Positions 41,944 through 49,842 of a stretch of DNA of 64,000 bases are shown here, piece by piece (position 1 is the first letter of the stretch; every line of letters begins with the position of its first letter). A model generated the notes under the pieces. The model saw nothing but the letters and a program-made list of their open reading frames with translations, did not search any database and had not been told where the DNA came from. The stretch comes from Tianweitania sediminis (lineage in GTDB: Bacteria > Pseudomonadota > Alphaproteobacteria > Rhizobiales > Rhizobiaceae). Location: contig NZ_JAGIYY010000001.1 in the NCBI RefSeq assembly GCF_017813335.1, positions 1,352,001 to 1,416,000 on the forward strand, in the 5' to 3' direction. The position numbers and the translations under genes are program-made.

Positions 41944-42104
41944 GCGGATCGCTTGATGTTGAAATCGCCGCATCCCTGAAGCGGATACTGAACTGGCTTC
42001 CGGTGGTTGAGCGAAACCCCACCTAAGAACATACAGCTCAATTCCGAACGGGCGCTTTCGGGCATGTCAAGCGTGCTGCCGAACCGACTCTACGCAGCGG
42101 TTCG

Positions 42105-42464
42105 CTAAGCCATTGTCGCTTCGTGCGACCGCCTTTGCACAATCATGGCGACCTCGGCGATGTGAAGGGTTCCCCATTGGCACAACGGAGCGAGAACGTC
42201 GGCTAGGCTTCGACCAAAGCCGGTCAACTCATACTCGACATGTGGCGGTACGGTCTGGAAGTCCACCCGGCGAAGAACGCCATCCTCCGCTAGCTCCTTG
42301 AGGTGCTGGATCAGCATCTTCTCGCTCACATTCGTGACGAGCCTGCGGAGTTGTCCCGTGCGCTTGGGCCCACTGGCCAAGTGATAAACAATGAGCGGCT
42401 TCCATTTGCCCCCAAGGATAGCCAGAACCGCTTCCAGTCCGCATTGGAAATTCGTCTCGGTCAT
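42105..42464 (-). CDS. HxlR family transcriptional regulator
   Basis: This 119-residue protein is a single winged-helix domain of the HxlR type: CGLEAVLAILGGKWKPLIVYHLASGPKRTGQLRRLV, then VSEKMLIQHLKELAEDGVLRRVDFQTVPPHVEYELTGFGRSL. The near-N-terminal cysteine (C8) is the redox- or quinone-sensing residue in relatives such as YodB and QorR. It is divergent from the NmrA-type oxidoreductase, the usual partner of this regulator class. Confidence 0.88.
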   Translation of the reverse strand: MTETNFQCGLEAVLAILGGKWKPLIVYHLASGPKRTGQLRRLVTNVSEKMLIQHLKELAEDGVLRRVDFQTVPPHVEYELTGFGRSLADVLAPLCQWGTLHIAEVAMIVQRRSHEATMA

Positions 42465-42494
42465 CGCCGATCCTTTATGCAGATACTTACCAAA

Positions 42495-42506
42495 TAGTCT
42501 GTACTA
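42495..42506. promoter_or_regulatory. Palindrome in the hxlR / nmrA-type promoter region
   Basis: TAGT-CTGT-ACTA is a perfect short inverted repeat, 31 bases from the hxlR start and 116 before the divergent gene. TACT and AGTA-like half-sites are usual for HxlR proteins, and a further ACT-N8-AGT lies just to its left. Confidence 0.45.
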
Positions 42507-42621
42507 GACCGTGGGTCTGCTGGGTTCTAACTGAGTACCGGCGCCGATGTCCACGGGAAGGAGGTGACGGTTCGCCGTCACGAGATCGTCGCCTGACCGT
42601 TCATCAACCGAAAGGATGACC

Positions 42622-43500
42622 ATGAGCAGGACCCTCGTTACAGGCGCAACCGGCAACATCGGCCGACTGACGCTGCAACACCTCCTGAAGCGCCGACCTG
42701 CGAGTGATCTTGTCGGCCTCGCCCGCAATCCCGCCAACGGAGCCGATCTCGCCGCCGAAGGGATCGAAATCCGTCAGGGCGACTATTTCGATCATGACGG
42801 AATGGTGCGAGCGTTGCGAGGAATCGACAATATGATGCTGGTGTCCGCCACGGCCTTTACCGACCGGAACACGCAGCATCGAAATGCCATCAGCGCCGCA
42901 GGGCAAGCGGGCGTACAGCACATCGTCTACATGCCGATTATCCGAAAGGAGGGATCCAACTTCGTCCTGCCCCAGGTCACCGAGCAGGACATGATCGCAC
43001 AGGAAATGATCGAGGCTTCGGGGCTTCAATTCACAACCGTCCGCCATCCGCCATTCCTCGAAAGCATCGAGTTCTACATCGGTGGAAACGCCCTGGAGAC
43101 CGGCGTCCACGCGCCCGTTGGAACGGGTAAGGCGGCCTTTGCCTCCCGTAGCGATCTGGCCGAGGCACATGCGGTTGTGCTCAGTGAAGCGGGCCACGAA
43201 AACAAGACCTACTCGCTATACGGTGATCCCGCCGTTTCCTTTGCCGATGTTGCACAGATCCTGTCGGACATCAGTGGCAAGCCGGTGCCTTTCGTTGCCA
43301 GGTCGGACGAGGGCTACATCGCTCACCTTGTGGCCGCGGGCCTGCCGGAGCCCGCTGCCGGCTTCGCGCTCGCGTGGGTGCATGGCATCAACGCCGGCGA
43401 GTGGGACGGCAAGACGGGTGACCTGGAGAAACTCCTCGGCCGCAAACCGACAACAGCGGCCGAGTTCCTGGACGCCAGCTATGCCGCACACCCAGACTGA
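42622..43500 (+). CDS. NmrA-type NAD(P)H-dependent oxidoreductase (QorB/SDR-like)
   Basis: This 292-residue atypical short-chain dehydrogenase has the dinucleotide motif TGATGNIGRLTLQHLL at the N-terminus, followed by GIEIRQGDYFDHDGMVRALRGIDNMMLVSA as in QorB and NmrA-like proteins. Relatives reduce quinones or sense NADP. I prefer the ATG at 42622, six bases after AAAGG; an ATG two codons earlier is too close. Its regulator is probably the divergent HxlR protein. Confidence 0.84.
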   Translation: MSRTLVTGATGNIGRLTLQHLLKRRPASDLVGLARNPANGADLAAEGIEIRQGDYFDHDGMVRALRGIDNMMLVSATAFTDRNTQHRNAISAAGQAGVQHIVYMPIIRKEGSNFVLPQVTEQDMIAQEMIEASGLQFTTVRHPPFLESIEFYIGGNALETGVHAPVGTGKAAFASRSDLAEAHAVVLSEAGHENKTYSLYGDPAVSFADVAQILSDISGKPVPFVARSDEGYIAHLVAAGLPEPAAGFALAWVHGINAGEWDGKTGDLEKLLGRKPTTAAEFLDASYAAHPD

Positions 43501-43644
43501 TGGCCTCTTGGGGCACCCACAGCCTGCCTTCATTTCGGTGGTCCGAAATGGGCCAGGCCCTCCGAGAGGAGGACGCCACTGAACCAGGTTCCGCGCGCTT
43601 TCCCGTAATTATCAAAGAAATCGACGCCGACGCTTGCCAGACCC

Positions 43645-43860
43645 TCACATGACCCTGCTCGCTCGCAGGGCCTCCTTGAACAGTTCGAAGGCCGTCGTGC
43701 CGTGCCGATCAGGGTGATACAGGTGGTCGCCCGCGAATGGCTCGCAGCACGGCCCGAGCAGACGCGTGAGACGGCCATAGGCAATTAGGCCCACCACCAG
43801 ATCCTCTAGGAGGCAAAGAATGCCGAACCCGACTGCGGCGAGCTGCGGACAAGCTCGATC
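43645..43860 (-). pseudogene. Fragment of a LysR regulator C-terminus
   Basis: Read on the minus strand, the 71 codons before the stop at 43645 give AAVGFGILCLLEDLVVGLIAYGRL and later PFAGDHLYHPDRHGTTAFELF, the end of a LysR substrate-binding domain. A stop codon precedes the frame and no DNA-binding domain lies nearby, so only the last quarter of the gene remains. It is close to the right island border. Confidence 0.65.
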
Positions 43861-43967
43861 TCATACCAAAACGCCACGACTTAAGCCCTGATGACGCGCT
43901 GGCGGCGTGGGAGACTGGCGATGGTCGGGATCAAGCTTCAGGCTAACATCGGTCACACGCTGCAGTC

Positions 43968-44114
43968 GTGACGCGCATTCTGGAGCGCTATCTTGCCCGC
44001 ACTAAGCGCGTGGCGGAGGCTGCGATCTACGCTTTCGAGCACGCAGACGCGACTGCGTTTGCAAACCGCCTGCAAACCACGCCGTCGGATGAGAAGAACC
44101 GTAAAATTGTCTGA
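43968..44114 (+). pseudogene. Remnant of a tyrosine-integrase C-terminus, right side
   Basis: A 48-codon frame reads RILERYLARTKRVAEAA and ends FANRLQTTPSDEKNRKIV, stopping 19 bases before the tRNA 3' end. The YLARTKRVAEAAI style and the ANRLQT end recall the tail of rhizobial phage-type integrases, and the location beside the attachment site is where an integrase gene usually ends. The catalytic tyrosine domain is missing upstream. Confidence 0.55.
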
Positions 44115-44133
44115 GTGAAAACCGAAGCTTATA

Positions 44134-44182
44134 TGGCGCGCCCGAAGAGATTCGAACTCCTGACCCCCAGATTCGTAGTCTG
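44134..44182 (-). repeat. Right attachment site (tRNA-Arg 3' part)
   Basis: These 49 bases inside the tRNA gene are repeated at 16244-16292. Because the tRNA is complete on this side, the element's own copy of the 3' part probably became the present tRNA end at integration, as is usual. Confidence 0.75.
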
Positions 44183-44210
44183 GTGCTCTATCCAGCTGAG
44201 CTACGGGCGC
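44134..44210 (-). tRNA. tRNA-Arg (anticodon ACG)
   Basis: The 77 bases fold as a full cloverleaf with a 7-bp acceptor stem (GCGCCCG with CGGGCGC), D-arm from TAGCTCAGC, anticodon stem CCAGA/TCTGG around loop CTACGAA with anticodon ACG, T-arm with GTTCGAATC, and an encoded 3' CCA. ACG reads the CGU/CGC/CGA arginine codons after conversion to inosine. Its 3' part is the right attachment site of the island and stayed intact after integration. Confidence 0.95.
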
Positions 44211-44230
44211 GCATCAGGCAAAGCCTGAAG

Positions 44231-44249
44231 GCGGGAGCGTCGCTCCCGC
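44231..44249 (-). terminator. Hairpin after the hydrolase gene
   Basis: GCGGGAGC and GCTCCCGC form a perfect 8-bp stem around GTC. It lies 16 bases beyond the stop of the minus-strand hydrolase and just upstream of the tRNA, so it probably ends the hydrolase transcript. Confidence 0.55.
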
Positions 44250-44264
44250 GTCGGTGACGGCTAA

Positions 44265-45155
44265 CTACCCATTCGCCGGGTAAAAGGCAAGCGGACTTCT
44301 CGTATTTTTCAAGCCCGCAGAACCGTCGTCCTGCAGCAAACAGGTCAACAGCGGACTGCTCGGTGCCAGCAAGCCCTCAACCACATCGAAATGGTGGCGA
44401 TCGGGTTCCTCCACCACACGCGTGCCGGCGCCAAGGCCTGTCCAGACGTTGCCCAGAAGCGCGTTTTGCCGGATGAACTCCGCGCGCTCAGATGCTCCAA
44501 CCCAACAGGTCAGCCGCACGCCGGTCCTTGGTTGCAAAAGGGCCGGGCTTTCTTCCAACGCTTCTGTTTCGTCGATCTTCAGCGTCGTGTTGAGGGTGGT
44601 GCGCATCAGCGGCCGCAGATCATGCAAACCGGAAATCGACAGCGTTTCCCCGATCCGCGCGCCAACCTCTTCCGGCAGCGGCGTTGTTGTTGTCACCATG
44701 CGCGTCACCAGATGGCCGCCCGCGGAATGACCCACCAGGTGGATCGGGCCGGCAACCCGCGCCGCCGTCTGCACGATCGCCTGCGCGATCTCTCGGCTGA
44801 TGTCGCGGATACGGACCTCTGGGCAAAGCGTATAGCTCGGCACGGCCACGGCAAAACCCATCTCCACGCAACCGGCCGCCAGATGCGACCACATGCTCTT
44901 GTCGAACCGCATCCAGAAGCCGCCGTGAACGACGACCACGAGGCCCTTCGCTTCGCAAGCCGGCCAGAAAAGGTCGAAGCGTTGGCGGGAGCCTGCGCCA
45001 TAGACCTGGTCGAGTTGCGCCCGACCCTGGCTTACCATGCGCTCGCGAAAGGCTTGCGCCATGGCAGCCCACCTGGCGGGCCATTGATCGCCATTCGGGA
45101 TGTTGGGCGCATTGGCGTAGGCATTGTCCCAGTCGGTGATCGGCAGCAGAAACAT
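44265..45155 (-). CDS. Alpha/beta-hydrolase, kynurenine-formamidase-like
   Basis: This 296-residue alpha/beta-hydrolase has the HGGFW oxyanion motif and the nucleophile elbow GHSAGG, with a late DRHHFDVVEG supplying the histidine. The HGG(F/Y)W plus GHSAG pattern is that of arylformamidases and related esterases. It differs clearly in sequence from the paralogue at 7306-8166. It is divergent from the binding-protein gene of the third Liv-type transporter across a 129-base promoter region, so it may hydrolyse the amide or ester that this system imports. Confidence 0.8.
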   Translation of the reverse strand: MFLLPITDWDNAYANAPNIPNGDQWPARWAAMAQAFRERMVSQGRAQLDQVYGAGSRQRFDLFWPACEAKGLVVVVHGGFWMRFDKSMWSHLAAGCVEMGFAVAVPSYTLCPEVRIRDISREIAQAIVQTAARVAGPIHLVGHSAGGHLVTRMVTTTTPLPEEVGARIGETLSISGLHDLRPLMRTTLNTTLKIDETEALEESPALLQPRTGVRLTCWVGASERAEFIRQNALLGNVWTGLGAGTRVVEEPDRHHFDVVEGLLAPSSPLLTCLLQDDGSAGLKNTRSPLAFYPANG

Positions 45156-45284
45156 GCGGGTTTCCTCGTGGTTGTTTCCAAAGATTCTGCGCTGGGCTGC
45201 GCAAAATCATCGCTTCGGGCTGGAAAAACACTGATAATTCGGCTTCTAGAAAGGGAACGATCAAGACTTCAAGGGGGAACAACG

Positions 45285-46418
45285 ATGAAGCAGATGATGG
45301 CAGCCGCGCTTGTGGCTCTTTGCGCCGGCACAGCCGGGGCTTTCGCAGAGCCGGTGAAGATCGGCATGATCACCACGCTTTCGGGTGGCGGTGCCGGTCT
45401 TGGCGTGGACACGCGCGACGCGTTTTTGCTCGCGATCAAGAAGTCCGGCAACAAGGACATCGAGGTCGTGGTCGAGGACGACGCGCAGAAGCCGGAGCTT
45501 GCCGTGCAGATCGCCGACAAGATGATCCAGAGCGAGAAGGTCGACCTGCTCACGGGCATCATCTGGTCGAACCTTGCCATGGCCGTGGTTCCGAGCGTCA
45601 CCGCACAGGACGTCATTTACCTGTCGCCCAATGCCGGCCCATCGCCGCTGGCGGGCGCAGGCTGCAACGCCAATTACTTCAACGTCGCCTACCAGAACGA
45701 CAACTTCCACGAGGCGATGGGTCAGTATGCCAATGGCGACTACAAGAAGACCTTCATCCTTGCCCCGAACTACCCGGCCGGCAAGGACTCGCTGACGGGC
45801 TTCAAGCGCTACTACAAGGGCGAACTGGCGGGCGAGGTTTATACGCAACTCGGCCAAACCGATTACGCCGCCGAAATCGCGCAGATTCGCGCGTCCGGTG
45901 CGGACTCCGTGTTCTTTTTCCTGCCGGGCGGAATGGGGATCGCCTTCACCAAGCAATATGGCCAATCCGGTGTGACCATCCCATTGATGGGGCCCGGCTT
46001 CTCCTTCAGCCAGGACGTTCTGGGTGCGATCGGCGATGCGGCGGTTGGGGTGCGCAATTCGGCGTCCTGGTCAAAGGATCTCGATAACGAAGCCAATAAG
46101 ACCTTTGTCGCCGATTTCCAGGCCGAGTACGGTCGTTTGCCTTCGATCTATGCCGCGCAAGGCTATGATACGGCGAACCTCATCCTGTCCGCCGTCGCCA
46201 AGGCCAGCGTGACGGACAAGGAGGCGTTTCGCGCAGCCTTGAAGGAAGCCGATTTCCCGAGCGTTCGCGGCAAGTTCAAGTTCAACACCAACAACCACCC
46301 GATCCAGGACATTTATGTGCGGGAGGTGGTGAAGGAAGGCGACGTGATCACCAACAAGATCATCGCGACTGCCTTCACGGATCACAGCGACGCTTACGCC
46401 AAAGACTGCAAGATGTAA
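45285..46418 (+). CDS. Periplasmic substrate-binding protein of the third Liv-type transporter
   Basis: This 377-residue peripla_BP_6-type protein has a Sec signal peptide (MKQMMAAALVALCAGTAGAFA) followed by VKIGMITTLSGGGAGLGVDTRDAFLLAIKKSG. The start at 45285 has a GGGGGA ribosome-binding site; the long open frame upstream on this strand is the shadow of the divergent hydrolase. Two cysteines (C123-type in GAGCNAN and C-terminal DCKM) could form a disulfide. It leads the operon of two permeases and two ATPases. Confidence 0.9.
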   Translation: MKQMMAAALVALCAGTAGAFAEPVKIGMITTLSGGGAGLGVDTRDAFLLAIKKSGNKDIEVVVEDDAQKPELAVQIADKMIQSEKVDLLTGIIWSNLAMAVVPSVTAQDVIYLSPNAGPSPLAGAGCNANYFNVAYQNDNFHEAMGQYANGDYKKTFILAPNYPAGKDSLTGFKRYYKGELAGEVYTQLGQTDYAAEIAQIRASGADSVFFFLPGGMGIAFTKQYGQSGVTIPLMGPGFSFSQDVLGAIGDAAVGVRNSASWSKDLDNEANKTFVADFQAEYGRLPSIYAAQGYDTANLILSAVAKASVTDKEAFRAALKEADFPSVRGKFKFNTNNHPIQDIYVREVVKEGDVITNKIIATAFTDHSDAYAKDCKM

Positions 46419-46452
46419 GCGCTTCCGAGCGCCAGATCTCGACGAACGCGCG

Positions 46453-46470
46453 GCGCCGGTGACCCGGCGC
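46453..46470 (+). promoter_or_regulatory. Hairpin immediately before the LivH-like start
   Basis: GCGCCGG-TGAC-CCGGCGC is a perfect 7-bp stem ending one base before the GTG start at 46472. It could stabilise the binding-protein message and at the same time hide the initiation region of the permease, lowering its translation. Confidence 0.5.
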
Positions 46471-46471
46471 G

Positions 46472-47428
46472 GTGCGTTCAGCCGCTACGGATATCCCCAA
46501 ACCCTTGCAGATCCCCCTTCTTCTTGAACAACTGCTCAATGGGCTCCAGTTCGGCTTCATGCTGTTTCTGATGGCGTCGGGTTTGACGCTGATCTTCGGC
46601 GTCATGGGGCTGATCAACCTGGCCCATGGCTCGCTCTACATGGTGGGCGCCTTTGCATGCGCGGCCGTTGCCGCGGCCACGGGATCGTTCTGGCTCGGCC
46701 TCGTTGCCAGTCTCGCCGGCGCGGCAGCGGCGGGCGCCTTGGTTGAGGTGCTCGTGATCCGGCGGCTTTACGGGCGCGATCATCTTGACCAAGTCTTGGC
46801 GACATTCGCGTTGATCCTGATCTTTTCGGAAGGCACGCGCTGGCTGTTCGGCTCGTTTCCGCTTTACCTGGACATTCCGCCACTGCTTGGAGGCGCGCTG
46901 ACGCTGCCTGGCAGCGCACCTTACCCGATTTACCGGCTGGCGATCATCGGCGCAGGCCTTCTGGTTGCACTTGGCCTTTATCTCCTTATCAGCCGCACAC
47001 GCCTCGGCATGCGCATTCGCGCGGGCGAAGCGGATCGCGAAATGATTGCGGCCCTCGGTATCGACATTCGCACGCTTTACACGATCGTGTTTGCGCTGGG
47101 TGCTGCCCTTGCCGGCATGGCGGGCGCCCTGGTGGGAGCCCTGCAATCGGTGCAGGTCGGAATGGGTGAGCCGGTGCTCATCCTCGCGTTCGTGGTGATC
47201 GTGATCGGAGGGATCGGGTCCATTCGCGGCGCGCTGTTTGGTGCGCTGCTTGTCGGTGTGGTGGATACGACCGGCCGCTTGCTGCTTCCGTTGGCGCTTT
47301 CAAGCTTCATTTCGCCGTCCGCAGCGGCGTCCACTGGCGCAGCGCTGGCCTCCATGCTGATCTACGTTCTTATGGCGTTGATCCTTGCACTTCGGCCGCG
47401 CGGCCTGTTTCCGGCGGCAGCAGGCTGA
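46472..47428 (+). CDS. Liv-type ABC transporter permease (LivH-like)
   Basis: This 318-residue permease has the LivH features FMLFLMASGLTLIFGVMGLINLAHGSLYMVGAF and the late AFVVIVIGGIGSIRGALFGALLVG. The GTG at 46472 is the best start available, although no ribosome-binding site is seen and a hairpin lies directly upstream; a TTG twelve codons in is an alternative. It is followed by the LivM-like gene with a TGATG overlap. Confidence 0.88.
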   Translation: MRSAATDIPKPLQIPLLLEQLLNGLQFGFMLFLMASGLTLIFGVMGLINLAHGSLYMVGAFACAAVAAATGSFWLGLVASLAGAAAAGALVEVLVIRRLYGRDHLDQVLATFALILIFSEGTRWLFGSFPLYLDIPPLLGGALTLPGSAPYPIYRLAIIGAGLLVALGLYLLISRTRLGMRIRAGEADREMIAALGIDIRTLYTIVFALGAALAGMAGALVGALQSVQVGMGEPVLILAFVVIVIGGIGSIRGALFGALLVGVVDTTGRLLLPLALSSFISPSAAASTGAALASMLIYVLMALILALRPRGLFPAAAG

Positions 47429-48399
47429 TGGCGCGCGAAACCGTTTTCAACGGTCTCATGATCCTTGTTCTGGCCGCCATTCCCGCTGCGGCGTTGCTTT
47501 TCGAAGAGCCCTTCTACCTCACCCTGGCCACTCGGCTTGCGATTTTGGCGCTGGCTGCGGTCGGGTTGAACGTCGCGCTTGGCTTGGGTGGGCTTGTTTC
47601 CTTCGGGCATGCCGCGTTCTTCGGCATCGGCGGCTATGTTGCGGGGATCCTTGCGGTGCACGCATTCAACATGGAGCCGCTGCTCCCCGGGCTTCCCGGG
47701 ACCAAGTCCATGCCGGTGATCTGGGTCGTTTCGATGCTGCTGGCCGCCTTGATCGCGCTGCCGATGGGGGCGATCAGCCTGCGCACGTCGGGCGTGTACT
47801 TCATCATGATCACACTGGCTTTCGCCCAGATGATCTACTATTTTGCGATTTCCTGGCCGGCCTATGGCGGCGAAGATGGCCTGTCGTTTTACGTGCGAAA
47901 CGGGTTCCCAGGCGTGAACACGCTGCAGCCGCTGCCATTCCTGTTGGTCTGCTACGGCTTGCTGGCGGCGGCGCTGTTGTTTTTCTGGCGTTTGCAACAT
48001 TCCCCGTTTGGAGCCGCGTTGCAGGCAGCACGGCAAAACGATGTGCGGCTTGCTGCCGTCGGCATTCGGCCGTTCAAGATCCGTTTGACAGCGTTCGCGC
48101 TGTCGGCCGCGATCACCGGGGTGGCTGGAGCGCTGTTTGCCGACCTGAACCGCTTCGTAAGCCCGTCCATGCTGTCCTGGCACCTGTCTGGCGAACTCAT
48201 CGTGCTGATCATCCTCGGCGGGGTCGGCCGGCTTTTCGGGCCCGTGGCGGGCGCCACGGTCTACGTGTTTCTCGAATATGGGCTCGGCGGGATAACCGAG
48301 CGCTGGCAGTTCTTCCTCGGACTGATCCTGTTGGGGGTAGTGCTTTTTGCGCGCGGCGGGATCATCGGGCTGTTTGCCGGCAGGCCGCGCCATGGCTGA
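47428..48399 (+). CDS. Liv-type ABC transporter permease (LivM-like)
   Basis: This 323-residue inner-membrane protein shows the LivM markers LGGLVSFGHAAFFGIGGYVAGIL and the C-terminal LIVLIILGGVGRLFGPVAGATVYVFLEY. The ATG shares one base with the preceding stop, and its own end overlaps the LivG-like gene by 8 bases, so the operon is very compact. Confidence 0.92.
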   Translation: MARETVFNGLMILVLAAIPAAALLFEEPFYLTLATRLAILALAAVGLNVALGLGGLVSFGHAAFFGIGGYVAGILAVHAFNMEPLLPGLPGTKSMPVIWVVSMLLAALIALPMGAISLRTSGVYFIMITLAFAQMIYYFAISWPAYGGEDGLSFYVRNGFPGVNTLQPLPFLLVCYGLLAAALLFFWRLQHSPFGAALQAARQNDVRLAAVGIRPFKIRLTAFALSAAITGVAGALFADLNRFVSPSMLSWHLSGELIVLIILGGVGRLFGPVAGATVYVFLEYGLGGITERWQFFLGLILLGVVLFARGGIIGLFAGRPRHG

Positions 48400-49141
48400 A
48401 CCGCTTCTCCAACTGCGCGGGTTAAAGAAAAGCTTCGGCGCGCTCCTGGCAACGGACAACGTGAGCCTGACGCTGCGCCCGGGCGAGATTCACGCTCTGA
48501 TCGGTCCAAACGGCGCGGGCAAGACAACGCTTATCCACCAGATCGCCGGCACCCTTCAGCCGGACGAGGGCGAGTTGCGCTTTGCTGGCCAGGACATCAC
48601 GAGCCTCCACATGGCCGATCGCGTGCAACTCGGCCTTGCCCGTACCTTTCAGGTTTCGTCGGTGCTTCCGGAGTTTTCCGCCCTCCGCAACGTCATGCTC
48701 GCCGTGCAGGCGCGGCAGGGGACGAGCTTCCGCTTCTTTGCCGATGTGCGCCGCGACGCGCGGCTGACCGATGCGGCCGCGGAATGCCTTGCACGGGCAG
48801 GGCTCGACGGTCGTGCTGCCGTTCCGGCGGCCGAACTGTCGCATGGGGAACGCCGCCGGCTTGAAATCGCGATCGCGCTCGCCACCGGGCCGCGCGCTCT
48901 TCTGCTGGACGAGCCCATGGCTGGGCTCGGGCCGGAAGGGTCCAAGGATCTCGTGGTTCTGCTGAATGCGCTGCGAAGCGAGGTGCCGATGCTTCTGGTG
49001 GAGCACGACATGGACGCAGTGTTTGCGCTTGCCGACCGCATCTCGGTTCTTGTCTACGGCAGGGTGATCGCAACGGGCACAGCCGATGAGATCCGCCGCC
49101 ATCCGGAGGTACGCGCAGCCTACCTTGGGGATGACGCATGA
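48392..49141 (+). CDS. Liv-type ABC transporter ATP-binding protein (LivG-like)
   Basis: This 249-residue ATPase has Walker A GPNGAGKTT, GLARTFQVSSVLPEFSALRNVM, signature LSHGERRR, Walker B ALLLDEPMAGLG and the H-loop MLLVEHDMDAV. I start it at 48392 (MAEPLLQLRGLKKSFG), inside the end of the LivM-like gene; the longer frame from 48347 would overlap that gene further without adding to the domain. Confidence 0.92.
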   Translation: MAEPLLQLRGLKKSFGALLATDNVSLTLRPGEIHALIGPNGAGKTTLIHQIAGTLQPDEGELRFAGQDITSLHMADRVQLGLARTFQVSSVLPEFSALRNVMLAVQARQGTSFRFFADVRRDARLTDAAAECLARAGLDGRAAVPAAELSHGERRRLEIAIALATGPRALLLDEPMAGLGPEGSKDLVVLLNALRSEVPMLLVEHDMDAVFALADRISVLVYGRVIATGTADEIRRHPEVRAAYLGDDA

Positions 49142-49827
49142 GCCTCCTCCTGCAGGTCGAGGGCCTCGAAGCGTTTCATGGCGTCAGCCAGGCTCTGTTT
49201 GGCGTTGACCTTGCCGTCGGCGAAGGCGAGGTCGTCGCGCTCATGGGGCGCAACGGCATGGGCAAGACCACCACGATCCGCTCCGTGTTCGGCTTGACGC
49301 GTACTCGCGCGAAAACGCTGCGCTTCGCCGGCGAGGACCTGGTCGGCGTCGCGCCGCATCGGGTTGCGCGCATGGGAATCGGCCTTGTTCCCGAAGGGCG
49401 CCGATGCTTCGCCACGCTGACGGTTGCTGAAAACCTCCTGGCTGCTGCGCGATCTGGCGCCTGGACTCTGCCGCGCGTTTACGCGCTTTTTCCGCGGCTG
49501 GAGGAGCGGCAAAAGCAGTCCGCCAAGACGCTTTCAGGCGGCGAGCAGCAGATGCTGGCGATCGGCCGAGCGCTGATGACCAATCCACGATTGCTCGTTC
49601 TCGATGAGGCCACGGAAGGACTGGCGCCGGTGATCCGCGCCGACATCTGGAGCGCCATCAGGAGCTTGAAGGCGGAAGGGCAGTCGATCCTGCTCGTGGA
49701 CAAGACTCTGCGCGAGCTTCTTCCGGTGGCCGATAGCTGTGTCGTGCTTGAAAACGGTCGCAGCGCTTGGAGCGGGCGGCCAGACGACCTGACCGCCGCG
49801 ATCCGGGATCGATACCTCGGCGTATAG
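49138..49827 (+). CDS. Liv-type ABC transporter ATP-binding protein (LivF-like)
   Basis: This 229-residue ATPase shows Walker A GRNGMGKTT, VPEGRRCFATLTVAENL, signature LSGGEQQM and Walker B LLVLDEATEGL. Where LivF proteins normally have ILLVEQN before the switch region this one has ILLVDKT, and the H-loop histidine is not evident, which is unusual though not unknown in LivF. The ATGA overlap joins it to the LivG-like gene. It ends the operon, convergent with gmaS 15 bases away. Confidence 0.9.
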   Translation: MSLLLQVEGLEAFHGVSQALFGVDLAVGEGEVVALMGRNGMGKTTTIRSVFGLTRTRAKTLRFAGEDLVGVAPHRVARMGIGLVPEGRRCFATLTVAENLLAAARSGAWTLPRVYALFPRLEERQKQSAKTLSGGEQQMLAIGRALMTNPRLLVLDEATEGLAPVIRADIWSAIRSLKAEGQSILLVDKTLRELLPVADSCVVLENGRSAWSGRPDDLTAAIRDRYLGV

Positions 49828-49842
49828 CCGCGCCCGATGGGC

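Larger units (their letters stand above)
16244..44133. mobile_element. Probable 27.9-kb genomic island integrated at tRNA-Arg(ACG)
   Basis: The region is bounded by direct repeats of the tRNA-Arg 3' part and has an integrase-like tail beside the intact tRNA. It contains an IclR-controlled catabolic set (16824-29513), a metabolic and stress set (30262-39910), two regulator/oxidoreductase pairs (40580-43500), and broken genes near its ends (16419-16727, 43645-43860). No complete integrase, excisionase or transfer gene is seen, so it should be immobile now. The four mismatches between the att copies suggest an old insertion. Confidence 0.7.

Noticed and set aside
44391-45284. N-terminal extension of the third Liv binding protein (open frame of 675 codons in total)
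   Set aside because: The extension lies opposite the divergent hydrolase gene and lacks a signal peptide; the internal ATG at 45285 has a good ribosome-binding site and a Sec signal.
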